A stretch of DNA of 64,000 nt from Tolypeutes matacus (lineage: Eukaryota > Chordata > Mammalia > Cingulata > Chlamyphoridae): assembly GCA_026826555.1 (NCBI GenBank), contig JAKSZT010053887.1:69891372-69955371 (forward strand), in the 5' to 3' direction. The notes under the pieces are model-generated. The model was given only the letters and a program-made list of their open reading frames with translations. It did no database searches and was not told where the DNA came from. A program made the translations under genes and the position numbers. Below are positions 46,553 through 58,527 of this stretch, one piece after another. Each line of letters begins with the position of its first letter. Within the stretch, counting starts at the first letter, position 1.

Positions 46553-47824
46553 CACCTTCATTTTAAAAATGTGAATGTGAACTTTATTCCTACGGGAAAT
46601 AGGCCCTGTTTTGAATAAACTCTTCATTCTATAGTTTCTTTAATAAACATGCATTATCACATTAAGACCAATATTTTGTCTATTTCATTTGCCAATAATT
46701 TATTTCCCAAATGATAAAAGTCTATGTAACGAAATAAAATTATTAGGAGGAAAACTTACATGTATAAAGACTGTTTACAGGTTTGTGAAATGTAGCTACA
46801 CAAAAGAAATCAAGACTAATGAAAAAAGTGATCATTCTACTCATACAAATAATTTGATTCTATTATTTTAATAGTTTATGGCCACCTTTAAGTGAAATAA
46901 GCTTTGAGATTAGATATGTCACGGGCCATTCCACAATCAGACATTTTTATCAACTTGGTTGGTGCCCTTTCAATACCGAATTGATGAGCAATCATGGCAG
47001 ACAATCTTATTAAGCTAGTTTGCATATTTATGAAGACCCTGTAGCTTAATAAACCATTATAGGGCAATGAAAGTTTATGAAGATCACTAGAAATGTCAGA
47101 ATTGTACTCCAAAGACACAATAAAACTTAGTAATTCTCATTTACATCCCAACCCATCTAAAATAAAAACCTGTAGTTGCTTTATTAGCCCTGTCTCACTC
47201 ATAACAAAATCCAATTTTCTTATGTAGTGTTCTGTTTACCTAATATTTACTTGACCACATTGAAGTCCTGCCATAGGCTTAGGTGTATGCAATAAATTTA
47301 AGGGATTTAGTTTTAATTTCATGCCAGTTGACTTCTACTCTTTTTAGCTGTACATATTAAAGTCAATGGATAGTTAGAGAAAAGGGGAATGGTAGCTATG
47401 ATTATAAATAATACTCCAAGATAATAAAACTACAACTCCACCACTAAAGCCAAAATATTATACTATCACACTGCAGTTTGGAACTAAATAATGAATCAGA
47501 TTCTCTTGTTTTAAGCAGAGAATTTATCAGCTTAGAGTTTATCTCTATAGTGATGATTATTACTTCTCTAACTAGAATTATAATTAAGCTTTCATGCGTT
47601 ATTTCAAGCAAAAGTAGTTGATATACTTATAATGATAATAACTGCCTTTAAAAACAGGATTCTGTAAGTTACTTGTAGGGATCCAGTTATAGCCTGGCCT
47701 TTTTCTCTTGCTAGTTGCATTCACCAACATTCCCTCACTGCTGAGTCTGTTTGTCTCCTCCTGTGGAGCATGGAACTTGGAACAACCTAGACCAATTTTC
47801 ATGGCTAGCTATGAAAGGATGGAA

Positions 47825-47850
47825 AACACACACACACACACACACACACA
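47825..47850. repeat. (CA)n microsatellite
   Basis: An uninterrupted run of about twelve CA units. Confidence 0.92.
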
Positions 47851-48637
47851 AACATCTCAGCCCATCACAGGATATACAGTTATTAAAATGATTTCTGAAA
47901 AAATCAGAGACAAAATGTTTCTAAAATGTATTTGTAGTCGGTTTATGTAACTCAAAAACATAGAGATCGCCTTTGGGAAAATCATAGTTAAAATTAAAAT
48001 TTCCTCTGACTAACCAACAAGATTAAATGGGCACAGTTTAGGATTTTTTTTATTTAACTACTAAATATTTTTCCTAAGGGGATTCTCTATGTAGACACAT
48101 CCAGAACTATTTATACTTGTAAACAAACTGCCTCAACTTTTATCTTTTCTACAGATTCATATCTCCAGTAAATGGATGATGTTTGAGACAGCTAAGAGCA
48201 GAAAGAAAAAATCAGGGTTTAAACCAACCTATAGAATAAAAAGACTTTATATTTTGTGTCCTTTACTTTAGAAATAAATTGTCATTTTTAAGAAGATTCA
48301 GTTTAGAGTTAATAGTTACAGTAGAAGTGTTTCTCTTTCATGTCAAGCTTTCTTCACTAGACCACAAGACCATGACAAATTGGTCTTCCCAAGACATCAT
48401 TACAGGTGAATCATTAGTTTTTTCTTTAACTTTAATAAATATATTTCTATGTTCTTCTTTCTCCCTCTAGCATTTTAAATCGATTAAGCAAATTTAATAC
48501 CTGATAAAGTTAAATCTATTATAAGAATAATCGTTCCTATTTAAATTCTGTTTAAACAAGTTTGTCTTTGCTATTTCATAAAATCCTTTAAAAATAATTA
48601 TTGTGACATCCTTATAACCTACACAGTACCAATATTA

Positions 48638-48760
48638 TTGTTTCCATTTTATAGATGAAGAAACTGAGATGCATAGAAATTAACTGATTTCCCCAAATCA
48701 CACAATATATTAACAATCAAAGCTTAGCATTCATTTTCCTTCCATCTTCATTATCCTTAC
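48638..48760 (-). repeat. MIR fragment
   Basis: 'ccattttatagatgaagaaa', 'ctgagatgcatagaaattaa' and 'ccccaaatcacacaatatat' are antisense MIR text. Confidence 0.75.
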
Positions 48761-49612
48761 TCACAGATAATCGAAGTTTACAAATACATTTTTAAAGTTT
48801 GCACTAACTTGAAAAAAAACTTTTAGGTTAAAACACAGAAATCCATAGCACACATCATTTATTTCCCTTTTAAACTTCACTTTGATAAGCCTGTATGCTG
48901 TTATTGCTGTCAGTAACTGCAATATAATCTTAAATTTATCTTTAATTAATTCAAAGAAATCTTTGAACAGACACCTTTTTAATGACTTTAATTGATTCCG
49001 TAGCCAATTATGCCTTATTTTTAGTCTCCCGCAGAGCCCAATACTTAATAATCTTCCTTTTGTGCAACTTAACCATTTGCATGACTCCTCTCTGACTTTT
49101 TTGAAAGCAGGTTTGTATACTCAGTCCTAGCCAGCTTGGGAGTTCAGATATATAGCTACTGAGGGTATCACATCTACAAAGATACCGTTCACATACAGAA
49201 ATGGTAGAGTTGAATGTTTATTAGGAAATGGTTTTAAAAGGGGTCAGTAAAGTGGCTTGCTCCTTCAAAATCATTATGATTTGATCATTTTCTGACAGAT
49301 GGAAATGTCTTGCAGAACAGGTGGCTTTTTCTATTTCACACAAAGTTGTCTTATGGGCTAGAGTTGTCCTTCAGAAATCAAATATCTATGGAATAATTAG
49401 AAGATACAAGACAACCATTGAATAAAGAATCTTTAAATTTCTGTAAAATAGAAACTTCCAAAAACTGAAAGGAAAAGCAACACAGGCAACAGATGTGACA
49501 AAGAGTTAGTTTCTTTAATCCTTAAAAATCCTTTGTAAATATAAAACAAAGCCATTCATAAAAGAGAAATATAACTGGAAAAATTCTAGGAAATATTATT
49601 TAAAAGCACATG

Positions 49613-49678
49613 TATGGTATGCATGATTGTGTTGTAAACTCACGACTTCTCTAATAAAATAAATAAGTAAATAAAAAT
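49613..49678 (+). mobile_element. Very short L1 3'-end insertion
   Basis: Only 66 bp: 'gcatgattgtgttgtaaact' and 'ctctaataaaataaataa', the 3' terminus of the xenarthran-type L1. A perfect 10-bp duplication, 'aaagcacatg', flanks it (49603-49612 and 49679-49688). It is an extreme 5' truncation and helps define the lineage's 3' end. Confidence 0.85.
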
Positions 49679-49688
49679 AAAGCACATG

Positions 49689-50050
49689 AAAGGAGTGGCA
49701 TTATCAACATGGTGACATAAGACATCCCCTGAAAAAACGTCCCCAGAAATTCAGCAAATAAAAGGACAAACCCCACTTGCTTAGAACTCTTGAGGATGGT
49801 AGAGACTGGAGAAGGACTTCACAAATGCTGATTTGAAGAATAAGAAAAACATCAAGTAGGAAATTTCCATCCCATACACACCAGGCTATTCCCCTTCTCC
49901 TCACTCAGCGTTGCCCAACTTGGGAGTCACACTGAGGCAGCGGCCAATGTCCCTCCCATGACTGACAGACTGGGGAGCCACTCACTGCAGCAAGTTAGAA
50001 CCCCATGTGTATCCAGGCACAAAGCACCCAAGTTCCCAGAGACCTAGTGT
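49689..50050 (+). mobile_element. L1 5' UTR-like fragment
   Basis: 'caacatggtgacataagaca', 'tccccagaaattcagcaaat' and 'gcagcggccaatgtccctcc' have the feel of an L1 5' UTR (start of a 'gatggcg..' type promoter region followed by G+C-rich text). No ORF1 follows; an LTR-like sequence does. It may be the left end of an internally deleted L1 whose 3' end is at 50945-51100. Confidence 0.4.
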
Positions 50051-50059
50051 TGGCAGAAG

Positions 50060-50590
50060 GCTCTGGGTTCTGGGTTTCTAGGGTCTTGGTTTATGTCACA
50101 TATAAGAATTTAAAGACATGCCATAGGGTAGGGAAGGGAGTAAAGAGTTTATTAAGAAACAAGAAAAGAGTACACAGTCTTAGACATGGACTGCAAGTGT
50201 GCTGCAGAGTGAGACTCGTTTGGAGCCCCTGGTTAGGCCTTTTTAAGACTTTTACTCCTCCCCCTTCATAATGTTGGGGAGGGGCCCCAACTGTTTGCTG
50301 TTCTGATTGGTTGCCTTAGGATCCCCGCCTGTTAGCTCTCAGGGGCCCAATGAGGAGGCCTGTTTGGGGTTGTCCGGACTTCTCTTTGACCCCAGAAAGA
50401 GTTCCAAATGGGATCTCATGCCAGGGACTCACAGGATCCTGTGAGTGGGGTCTCACTGCCAAGTGCTCTGCCAGCCATGTTCTCTACCAGGTCTCAGCCA
50501 CCTTCTTTGTGCCCTATACTAGTGTGCCTCACCAGGGCTGAATTCAAGCTTCTAAGTCATGCTGCATACAAGAGGGTCCCGGGGGGGCGG
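50060..50590 (-). mobile_element. Retroviral-type LTR
   Basis: On the minus strand the order is U3-like G+C-rich text, a CCAAT box ('ggcaaccaatcagaacagca', 50298-50317), a TATA-like 'cttaaaaaggcc' about 60 bp downstream, and an AATAAA signal in 'cttgtttcttaataaactc' (near 50145). This is the arrangement of an exogenous-type retroviral LTR (ERV1-like). Termini and target duplication were not resolved. No retroviral coding sequence is attached. Confidence 0.6.
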
Positions 50591-50595
50591 GGGGG

Positions 50596-50636
<41 letters not shown>
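50580..50636. repeat. G run and (GA)n microsatellite
   Basis: A G-rich tract (50580-50595) is followed by about nineteen GA units (50599-50636). Such purine-only tracts can form H-DNA. It inflates a chance plus-strand frame of 162 codons (50408-50896), which I do not regard as a gene. Confidence 0.92.
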
Positions 50637-50638
<2 letters not shown>

Positions 50639-50944
50639 ACTGCAGAACAGCTGACCAGCGGTATGCTCACAATCCATTTTCTCTTAGCTGGACCACCTAA
50701 ATGCAAAATGGACTTCTTACAATACTGCAAAGTGCCAACAATAGGGAGATATATGGAAATGCTGTCTTTTCACAGGATTTATGTAAACTTCTCTAACTTA
50801 AATGATAATAATAGGATAAATTTCACCAGCCTGTATACTGAGTTTTTTAAGAGAATTAATCCATGTAAATTGTTTCACACAGTGCTTAGAACATAGAATC
50901 TCTCATTAAATGCTAGCTACTACTGTTAAAAAAAATAGTACAAT

Positions 50945-51100
50945 TATTTTTATTAAAAGTGCTACCAGCAGTTGTAATAAATGTTCCACACCAATACAAG
51001 GTGTTGGTGGTAGGCTGGTAAATGGGAATCCTGTTACTTTATGCATGATTGTTCTGTAAACTCACAACTTCTCTAATAATAAAACTTTTTTAAAGAGCAC
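50945..51100 (+). mobile_element. L1 3'-end fragment
   Basis: 'ttccacaccaatacaaggtg', 'tgcatgattgttctgtaaac' and 'cacaacttctctaataataa' are the same 3' UTR terminus as at 13870-13980 and 36640-36760. Confidence 0.85.
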
Positions 51101-51719
51101 ATGGAAAATGTTTACCTTCTTCAGTATTCAGAATGTTGGCAATGCTGTGGTCAAAGTATGGTATGTAAATATGCAGTAAGGGCCATGGAAATATTCATGA
51201 TTCCTTGGCCTGGTCATCCCACATGGGCCTATATCTTAGGTGTGGCAATTACTGTGGGGTAACTGACTAATCACCTATCCCTGACCCCTTTTTTCTGTGC
51301 CATCTTCTGACCTATCGTGACAACATGTCACAGTTCTGGTGAGAAGAATAAGAGTAAGTCCGTGGGCTGCACTTTTCATTCTTCCTTCTTCCTACTTTAA
51401 ATGAGAAGGAGGTCGTTGGAGATTAGCATCTGCCAAACGTAAGAGAAAGACCAAAAACATTACAGAGACATTGACCTTGTAATCATTGAGCCACTGAATC
51501 AACACCAACTACCACCAAACAACCCCCAAACTGGCTAGGAAGAAAAATTGTTTGAGTCACTTAATAATAGAGAAAGGAATAATTCAATAGGAGGAAAACT
51601 CAATTTGTTTAACCTTATTAATAACAGAATTTTTCTATAAAGAAGAAAAAGAAGGTAACTCAATTCCTACTAGTTAGGAGATGTTTAAGGAAATTATGAT
51701 GCAAACAAATCAGATTTGA
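51101..51719. other. Unannotated DNA
   Basis: No gene or repeat identified by eye. Confidence 0.4.
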
Positions 51720-52215
51720 TGGCTAAATCTGAAGATCATGTGTGTGGTGGATTTACATATTAATGAATCCAATTTTTCACGTCTTCCTTAATTCACAACC
51801 TTTGCCATGAGACTTTACAGTTCCTCTCAACAAAGAGGCAAGTCTATTTTCCCACCCCTTGATTCTGAGTGCAGCCATGGGACTTGCCTTGACAAAAGTG
51901 GCATAAGTGGTCTTGAAAAGTACTTCTGCATTTGTGCTTGCCCTCACATTAGCACCACACTGTCACCATGAGAATAATTCCAGTCTACCCTGCAGAAGGC
52001 TGAGACATATGGAATGGAGCCAAGTTTCCTCATTATCTTAGCTGAATTCATACTAGATTATCTGACAGCCAGGCAACACCCCCAGAATATGAGGGAGCCA
52101 GATGAGATCAGTTGAGCCCACTCCAGATAAGCTGAACTCTGTAGACTTAAGAGGTAAATAAAAGATCACTGTTAAATGTCATAAAGATTTAGTGGTTGTG
52201 TGTTACACAGTATTA
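51720..52215 (+). repeat. Ancient LTR-like repeat
   Basis: 'atgggacttgccttgacaaa', 'gtacttctgcatttgtgctt', 'agccaggcaacacccccaga' and the terminal 'gtgtgttacacagtattatt' follow a placental LTR-type repeat that I recognise but cannot name. Termini are worn. Confidence 0.45.
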
Positions 52216-52269
52216 TTGTGGCTCTAGGTAATGGATATAAAGTAAAAAAAATAAGTTTCGTTTAATATT

Positions 52270-52330
52270 TATTAATCCATTTAATATTCATTGACCACCT
52301 ACATTATACCAGACATTATGTTTTCATGTG
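52270..52330 (-). repeat. Possible L2 3'-end fragment
   Basis: 'attcattgaccacctacatt' followed by 'ataccagacattatg' is an antisense L2 terminus. Purine-rich DNA at 52655-53100 might continue the same L2 after the SINE. Confidence 0.5.
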
Positions 52331-52495
52331 TAAAAAAAGGCAGAATACAGAGCTGTATTACTATATGAGTACAAAGTTGTAAGCAATATGTATGTATGTA
52401 AGGAAAAGCTTAGAAGGATGCTAAGGCTATATATTGTTTTTGTTTATGTTTTTATTTATTTGCTTGCACCTTTTTTTAAATCTCAAACAGTTTTT

Positions 52496-52650
52496 AAAAA
52501 AGATTTTATTATTTATTTTTTATCCCCACCCCCCATTGTTTGGGCTTATCCTTTTTTTTTTTTTTTTTTAGGAGGCACTGGGAATGGAATGCGTGTCCTC
52601 CCATGTGAGAGGGAGGTGCTCAATCGCTTGAGCCACCTCCACTCCTCATG
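52496..52650 (-). mobile_element. DASI SINE
   Basis: A 'tttaaaaaagattttattat' tail, a C-rich patch, a long T run replacing much of the body, then a tRNA-like head with 'tcaatcgcttgagccacctc'. The body appears to have been lost and replaced by poly(T) at 52552-52570. Confidence 0.8.
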
Positions 52651-52654
52651 AATC

Positions 52655-55435
52655 TTCTCTTAAAAAGGACTTTCACGTGCCATGTGTGCAGGCTAATGGG
52701 AGTAGATGTATGCAAAGGGCTGAGGAGTAAAGGTGAATTGAAGGGGTGGAGAGAATAAATGACAAGAAGAATACAGAAGTAGGTAAGGACACAATAGTAT
52801 GAAGAATACAAGAACATGTTTGAAGGTTCAAATGAAAGTCATGGAAAAGATGGAGCATTAGAAGATGTGAGGGAGGAGGAAAATTGATGTGTAAAGTCAG
52901 CAAGATGAGACAGGAGACAGGATTCTGATCACATTGGGGGCTTTTCTGGAAGGAAAAGAGGCTGCCTCTTCCTCTAAACTAAAGGGAAAGGATGGGTGCC
53001 ATTTTACGTATTTTAAATTGTGGAAGGGCAAGGAGGTGATAAAGCTGCTGCTTGAAGGTCTCTATTTTCTTAAGCCTCAAAGCAGCAAAATTACCTACTA
53101 AGAGTAAAGAGAGTGAAGTGGGAAAGGGTAAAAAGTTTGAAAGAAACAGCATAAGTCTGTGAAAGGAAACTGAGTGTAGCTAACCCAAAGGATTCCTGAA
53201 TTGTGTTAAAACATTATCTGTCTCAAAGGAAAAGTTATGTTTGAGAAAAAAAAATTTAAAGCACTTTGAATAACAGTGGAGAAAAACCTATGTGAAATTA
53301 ATGCTTTCATTGTTACCTTTATTATTGGTAATTGAGAAAATTTCATTTTTAAAACTACTTGTTAATTTATTTAGGGTTCAGCATAGATTCAGTAAGACAT
53401 GAAAATTTAAGTATCAGGTATAAGGAATTAAAATGGAGACCAAAAAATGCTCAACTGAGAAAAAATTTTGTTATCTTCATTCACTCAATTTACAAATATA
53501 ACTTTAATTAGAACATCTTAACTGCTCCATTACTTAATGTGGTTTTTTTTTTCCTATTTCTATTTTTGCTGCCTTAATAGTTTCTGCCCTAAACTACACT
53601 AAAAGATTCCATAGTTGCAAATTGTCTAGTAGCACTTTGGGAATAAAATAACAAAGAATGGATCTAAGCAGAAATATACATGTAAGAGATACAATCTTTT
53701 GGGTCAAAATCTTGATTTTAACCCCACTTCCCCACCACCACATTGTCTGGGAAACTACAGAAGGGATTATTTTTTAAATCTGAGAAAAGCTGATATTAAT
53801 GATTTAAAAACTAGTTTAAGTTTGATGATAAGGGAATTAAAAGTCTTAACTTTTGAGGAAAAGAATGGAATGGGGTCCAAAGTTATTGATATTTACCCAA
53901 ACTTTCCTTAACTTCACCAAGGCAAAGCATAATTTGTGGAAAGCAGTGTGATTACTTCTATACTCAGATAGCTGTGTTCATACTTTCCTAAGGATAAATC
54001 CTGCAACATTTTTTCCAAGTGGCTCTTAATCTATTTGGGGTCATATAACCCCCAAAGATGTACATTTGTACACACACATTGAAATTTTGTCCCTTATTCC
54101 ATAAATTTTACAGATGCCTTAAAGCCCATTCATGAGCACTTGTTGAGAGCTTCTTCTAGATCCCGTTTTCGAAAGTTCAAATGGATAGTTGAATCTTTAA
54201 CCAGACAAACTATATTTTTGTTCCTTTTCTGTACTGTGTAAGCCTTATCTAGAGCATTAGTTGAGTATTACCACATATTAAAATTGACATTTCAACTGAG
54301 GTACTAAGGTACAATAGATATTATATCAAAATGTAGAATTTATAGAAGAAATTTTGAAAACTGGTCACCAGACTCTTGGGCCACTCATCTAGGTTAAGGA
54401 ATTTAAAGGGGAGATCAAAGAAATAAGTTTGGAAGAGGATATCTTAGAATGAAACCATAGTTTCAGCCCAAAACAATGACACCCTTGCTGCTACCCCTTT
54501 ACCTCAAGTCTAGTAAGGAGGGGTGGAGCAACTTCAAGAGAACACTTGGAGAGCCTGGTATGTGTAATTTGTTACTGGGAACATAGTGGACTGGAAGCTG
54601 ACTCTTAATCTGGGAAATCTAGAGGGACTATTTTAGTGGGGGGATCCAGAAAAATCACTGCTTATTGGAACTGGCTGTACTGCTAGAGTTTGTCAGGGGA
54701 AAGGATGCAGAAGTATTTCCCATATACTAGAGATGTCCCCATACACGAGTACGAGCTATTTGGAGATCAGCATCTCTCCTGTCCAGAAGGCAGGGAAAGA
54801 CCTGGCAACAGAAGGAGTATGCTATGAAAGAACTACAAAGAGAAGGAACTTTTAGTATCTGCCAGAGCCAACTCACAACATTACCAATTCAAGTAAGAAC
54901 TTTATTATAGCCTTTACCCCTTCTTATCTCCTCACTCTCATCTCTATTATCCCTGCTAGGGATAATAAGAATCTATGAGTTGAGGGGAAAGGTGAACAAG
55001 AAGGAAAAGAAAGACCATGACACCACCTCCCGCTAAAATAGGTCTGCTGAAAGAAAGAAGATGGTTGACAAATCAATTGTGAAATTTTGATTATTATAGA
55101 AGACTGAAGACTCTAATTTCTGAACTGAGGCTGTTTGTAACTTAAATTGACTGTAAGATGATCTTTTACTTAAAAGTGAGCAGAAAATTACACTGTCCAT
55201 GATTTCATCCTGTGGCACAGAAAAACCTTTTCCACTACAAACTTTTAAAGAGGTTAGGGAACACAGAAACAACATTTCATTTTCCCCATGTTTCACCAAT
55301 AAAACTTGTTCAGTTTATAAGTTTTAATAACATGAGAATTTAACTGCATTTCAGAGGCTGACAACTCTTGGCATGAGATCCTAAGAGGGATAAGAGATGC
55401 GTTTGTTTAACTGACAAAATGATTTTTCTTAATTT
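52655..55435. other. Mostly unannotated DNA
   Basis: Apart from the possible L2 noted near its left edge, I see no gene or nameable repeat in this 2.8-kb stretch. A 70-codon plus-strand frame at 53699-53911 and an 88-codon minus-strand frame at 55033-55299 have no recognisable content. Confidence 0.4.
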
Positions 55436-55865
55436 AATTTAAGAGTTGGGACCAAGAATGGCAGCTTATGATGCTCCAGGGTTCTGTTCTCCCACAGAAT
55501 CTTTGAACAACTAGCAAAAACTGGCAAGGACATCCTTCTCAAAACTATGGAAAATAGTTAAAGGGTTGTAGTAAATAGGTGAGTGCCAAATCAAGAAAAA
55601 ACAACTTCAAAAATGGCAGGAAAAGCTTGTGGTGCCATTGCTGACCCCTTCCTTATTCCCTCTGTGGAGTGGTGTAGAGCAGGTCTGCATACCATTGTGG
55701 GTCCCTAGCCCTCTTCCACAGGGAGCAGAGTAACTAAATCCCTATGTGCATACTGTGGTGACTGCACGTTAGTGCAAAGCTATCAGTCAGCAGCCTGAAA
55801 GACTGAAGCAGAACTTGTTCTGCAGGAAGAAGCAATTTGTGGACAGCTAAAGCAGTGAAACAATT

Positions 55866-56321
55866 AAGGCAAAATAAAGAAAGCTAGAGAATAATCTAGG
55901 GACTGAATAAACTAGTGAACCCAGAGGTGGATGAGAATTTTGGTTAATAGTACAAATGCAAGAATGTCCTTCTGTGAACTAGAACAGATGTATGTCACTA
56001 TTGCAAGGTGGTGGGACTATGAAGAAGCAGAGGAAAATACAATTAGTGTAACCTATGGACTATAGTTAACAGGAATACTGAAATATTCTTGCATCAATGC
56101 CAAAGATGTACTGTGTTAATAATAGGGAATATGGAAAAAATATGCCAAATGTATGCTATGTACCATAGTTAGTGGTAATAGTCTGATGATATTATCTCAT
56201 AATCTGTAATAAATGTTCCACAATGGTGTGACGCGTTGGTGAAGGGTTGCTGTATGGGAATTCTACACATATGCATCATTGTTTTGTAAGTTCACAACTT
56301 CTGTAATAAAAATATATTTTT
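55866..56321 (+). mobile_element. L1 3' UTR fragment
   Basis: 'aatctagggactgaataaac', 'ggttaatagtacaaatgcaa' and the end 'gttttgtaagttcacaactt' match the 3' UTR at 36070-36750, but with only one full copy of the direct-repeat unit. It sits between the 5' UTR and ORF1 of the older L1 and so appears inserted there. Confidence 0.75.
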
Positions 56322-56454
56322 TAAAATGTTCCTCAATATGCTCAAAGAGATAAAGGAAAATCTGGAGAAAGAACTAAGGGATATCAGGTAAATGATAAAT
56401 GAACAATATGAGAATCTCAATAAAGAAACAGACATTTTAAAAAGGAACCAAACA

Positions 56455-56948
56455 GGGATGAGGATATGGCTTAAGTGATTGAGCTCCTGCCTACCACATG
56501 AGTGGTCTGTGGTTTGATTCCTGGTGCCTTTTAAAGAGGACAGCAAGCTGGCATGACAGGGAGATGCGGCAAGCTGACACAACAACATGACACAAAAAGA
56601 GACACAAGAACAAAAACATAATGAGAAACACAACAAAGCAGGGAGCAAAGGTTCCCGGTGCCTCCTAAAGAAGATGAGCAAGACAGTGAGCTGATGTGAC
56701 AGGCAGGTGTAGCAAGCTGATGCAACAAGATGATGCAATAAGAAACACAAGAAGAAAAAACATAATGAGAGACACAACAAAGCAGGGAATGGAGATGGTT
56801 CAAGCAACTAGGTGTCTTCCTCCCACATCAGAGGTCCCTGGTTCAGTTCCCAGTGCCTCCTAAAGAAACAAGGAAGATGAACAGACACAGAAAGCACAAA
56901 CAAGGGGGTGTGGAGAAATAAATTAATTAAATTAATATTAAAAAAAAA
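56455..56948 (+). mobile_element. Dimeric DASI SINE, full length
   Basis: Two tRNA-like heads: one starting at 56455 ('gggatgaggatatggcttaa') and one near 56786 ('atggagatggttcaagcaac', box B 'ggttcagttcccag'). A repeated middle linker ('agatgagcaagacagtgagc') lies between them. It ends in an A-rich tail. Duplications 'aaaggaaccaaaca' (56441-56454) and 'aaaggaaccgaaca' (56949-56962) flank it with one mismatch. It defines the true 5' end of the dimer. Confidence 0.92.
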
Positions 56949-56962
56949 AAAGGAACCGAACA

Positions 56963-57720
56963 AAAATACTACAGTTCAAGACCACAATAACTGAAATGAA
57001 AAATTCCTAGAGGATTTCAACAGCAGATTGGAGTTGATAGACAAAAGAATCCATGAACTCAAGACAATTGGCATGATTCAGGCTGAGAATCAGAAAGAAA
57101 AAAGAAAGGAAAAAAAGTGAACAGAGTCTAAGAGACCTGTGGGACACCATCAAACTTACCAATACATGCATTTTAGGAGTCCCAGAAGAAGAAGAAAGAG
57201 AGAAAGGAGCAGTAAAAATATTCAAGGAAATAAGGGCAGAAAGCTTCCCAAATTTAATGAAAGACATGAATACACACATTCAAGAAGCCCAGCAAACCTC
57301 TAACAGGATAAACTTCTAAGGAATCATGCCCAGACACATAGTAGTCAAATTGTCAAATGCCAAAGAAACAGAGAGAGTTCTGAAAGCTGCAAGAAAAAGC
57401 AACATGTTATATACAAGGGAGCTCCAATTGATTAAGTGTGGAATTCTCATCAGTGGGTTGAAGTTAAAAAGTGTTGAAAGAAAATAATTGTCAATCAAGA
57501 ATTTTATATCCAACAGGACATTCCTTCAAAAATGAGGGGAAAATTCAAACATTCCCAGTTAAACAAAAGCTGAGGGAGTTCATCACCACTCGACTGGCCC
57601 TTCAGGCAATGCTCAAGAAAGAATTTCAGACTAAAAAGAAAGGATGCAAAACTGTGGATCAAAGCAGCAAAAATTTTAAAAAGGCTTCCAGTAAAAGTAA
57701 CCATATGGGTAATTATAAAC
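56963..57720 (+). pseudogene. L1 ORF1 pseudogene
   Basis: The translated text shows the L1 ORF1p signature 'SLRDLWDTIKLTNTCILGVP' (57127-57186), the start of its RNA-recognition domain. It is preceded by coiled-coil-type glutamate/lysine-rich DNA and followed by C-terminal-domain text around 57530-57700. ORF1p is the RNA-binding chaperone of L1 particles. Stop codons and frameshifts break it into pieces, and it is interrupted upstream by a SINE. It is inactive. Confidence 0.85.
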
Positions 57721-58079
57721 TATTGTATTGTAAAAGTTCTAAAATGTAAATGCATAAATAGTAATGATAAGTCAATGGTTTTGAACTTACAGGTAATAAA
57801 GATATAATTTGTAACAAGTAAAACAAGAAGTGGAGGAAAGGAGCATTATAAGGAAAGTGTTTGTGGTTGTCACTGAAGTTAAGTGGCTCTCCAATCAAAC
57901 ATAATTACTATAGATTTAAGATGTTAAACTTAAGCCCTATGGTAACCACAAAGAAAATATCTTTAAAAATATATAAAGAAAGAAATGTGAAGGGACACAA
58001 ATGGTACACTATAAAAAATCAAATAAATATGAAAGTAGGCATTAACAGAAGAATTGAGGGACAAAAATGTATAAGACAT

Positions 58080-58527
58080 TGTTCTAGTTTCCTAGGTTGT
58101 TCAAGCAAATACCATGAAAAAAGATTAGGGTTAAACAATTGGAATTTATTCTTTTCCAGTTTTAAGATGGGAAAAAAAGTCCAAATCAAGGCATCATCAA
58201 GGTGATAATTTCTCCCCAAAGACTGGGGCATTTTGGGGTCTAGAGATCTTTGGCCCTTAGCTTGTCACATTGCAAGGCACATGGCAGTGCCTCCCTCTCT
58301 CCCTTCTCTTCTGGGCTCCACTGATGTTCAGCTTCTGGCTTCTTGTGACTTTCTCTCCATCTGAATTTCATTCTGCTCATAAAGGACTCCAGTAATAGGA
58401 TTAAGACCCATCCTGATTGAGGTGGGCAATACTTTATCTGAAATGAACCCAATGGGTTCATACCATGGGAACTGATTAAGTTTAAGAACATGTTTTTCTG
58501 GGGTACATGCAGCTTCAAGTCACCACA
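58080..58527 (-). mobile_element. Solo LTR (MaLR-like, third family)
   Basis: Starts 'tgttctagtttcctaggttg' and ends 'gcagcttcaagtcaccaca', TG...CA on the minus strand. Flanking gacat (58075-58079) and aacat (58528-58532) agree at four of five positions. A poly(A)-signal context occurs in antisense near 58140 ('ggaatttattc'). I remember closely similar LTRs in xenarthran sequence. It lies in the L1 inter-ORF region. Confidence 0.8.

Larger units (their letters stand above)
46553..49602. other. AT-rich single-copy region
   Basis: Few repeats are visible apart from those listed separately. The stretches 46880-47130 and 48930-49110 look balanced in composition and hold several TAAT/ATTA homeodomain-like cores. 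They could be conserved non-coding elements, which is inference. No gene was recognised. Confidence 0.4.

Noticed and set aside
50408..50896. 162-codon plus-strand open frame
   Set aside because: Much of it is translation of the LTR in antisense and of the (GA)n repeat.
56292..56807. 171-codon minus-strand hydrophobic open frame
   Set aside because: It is the antisense of the dimeric SINE and adjacent L1 DNA, so the leucine/serine-rich protein is an artefact of repeats.
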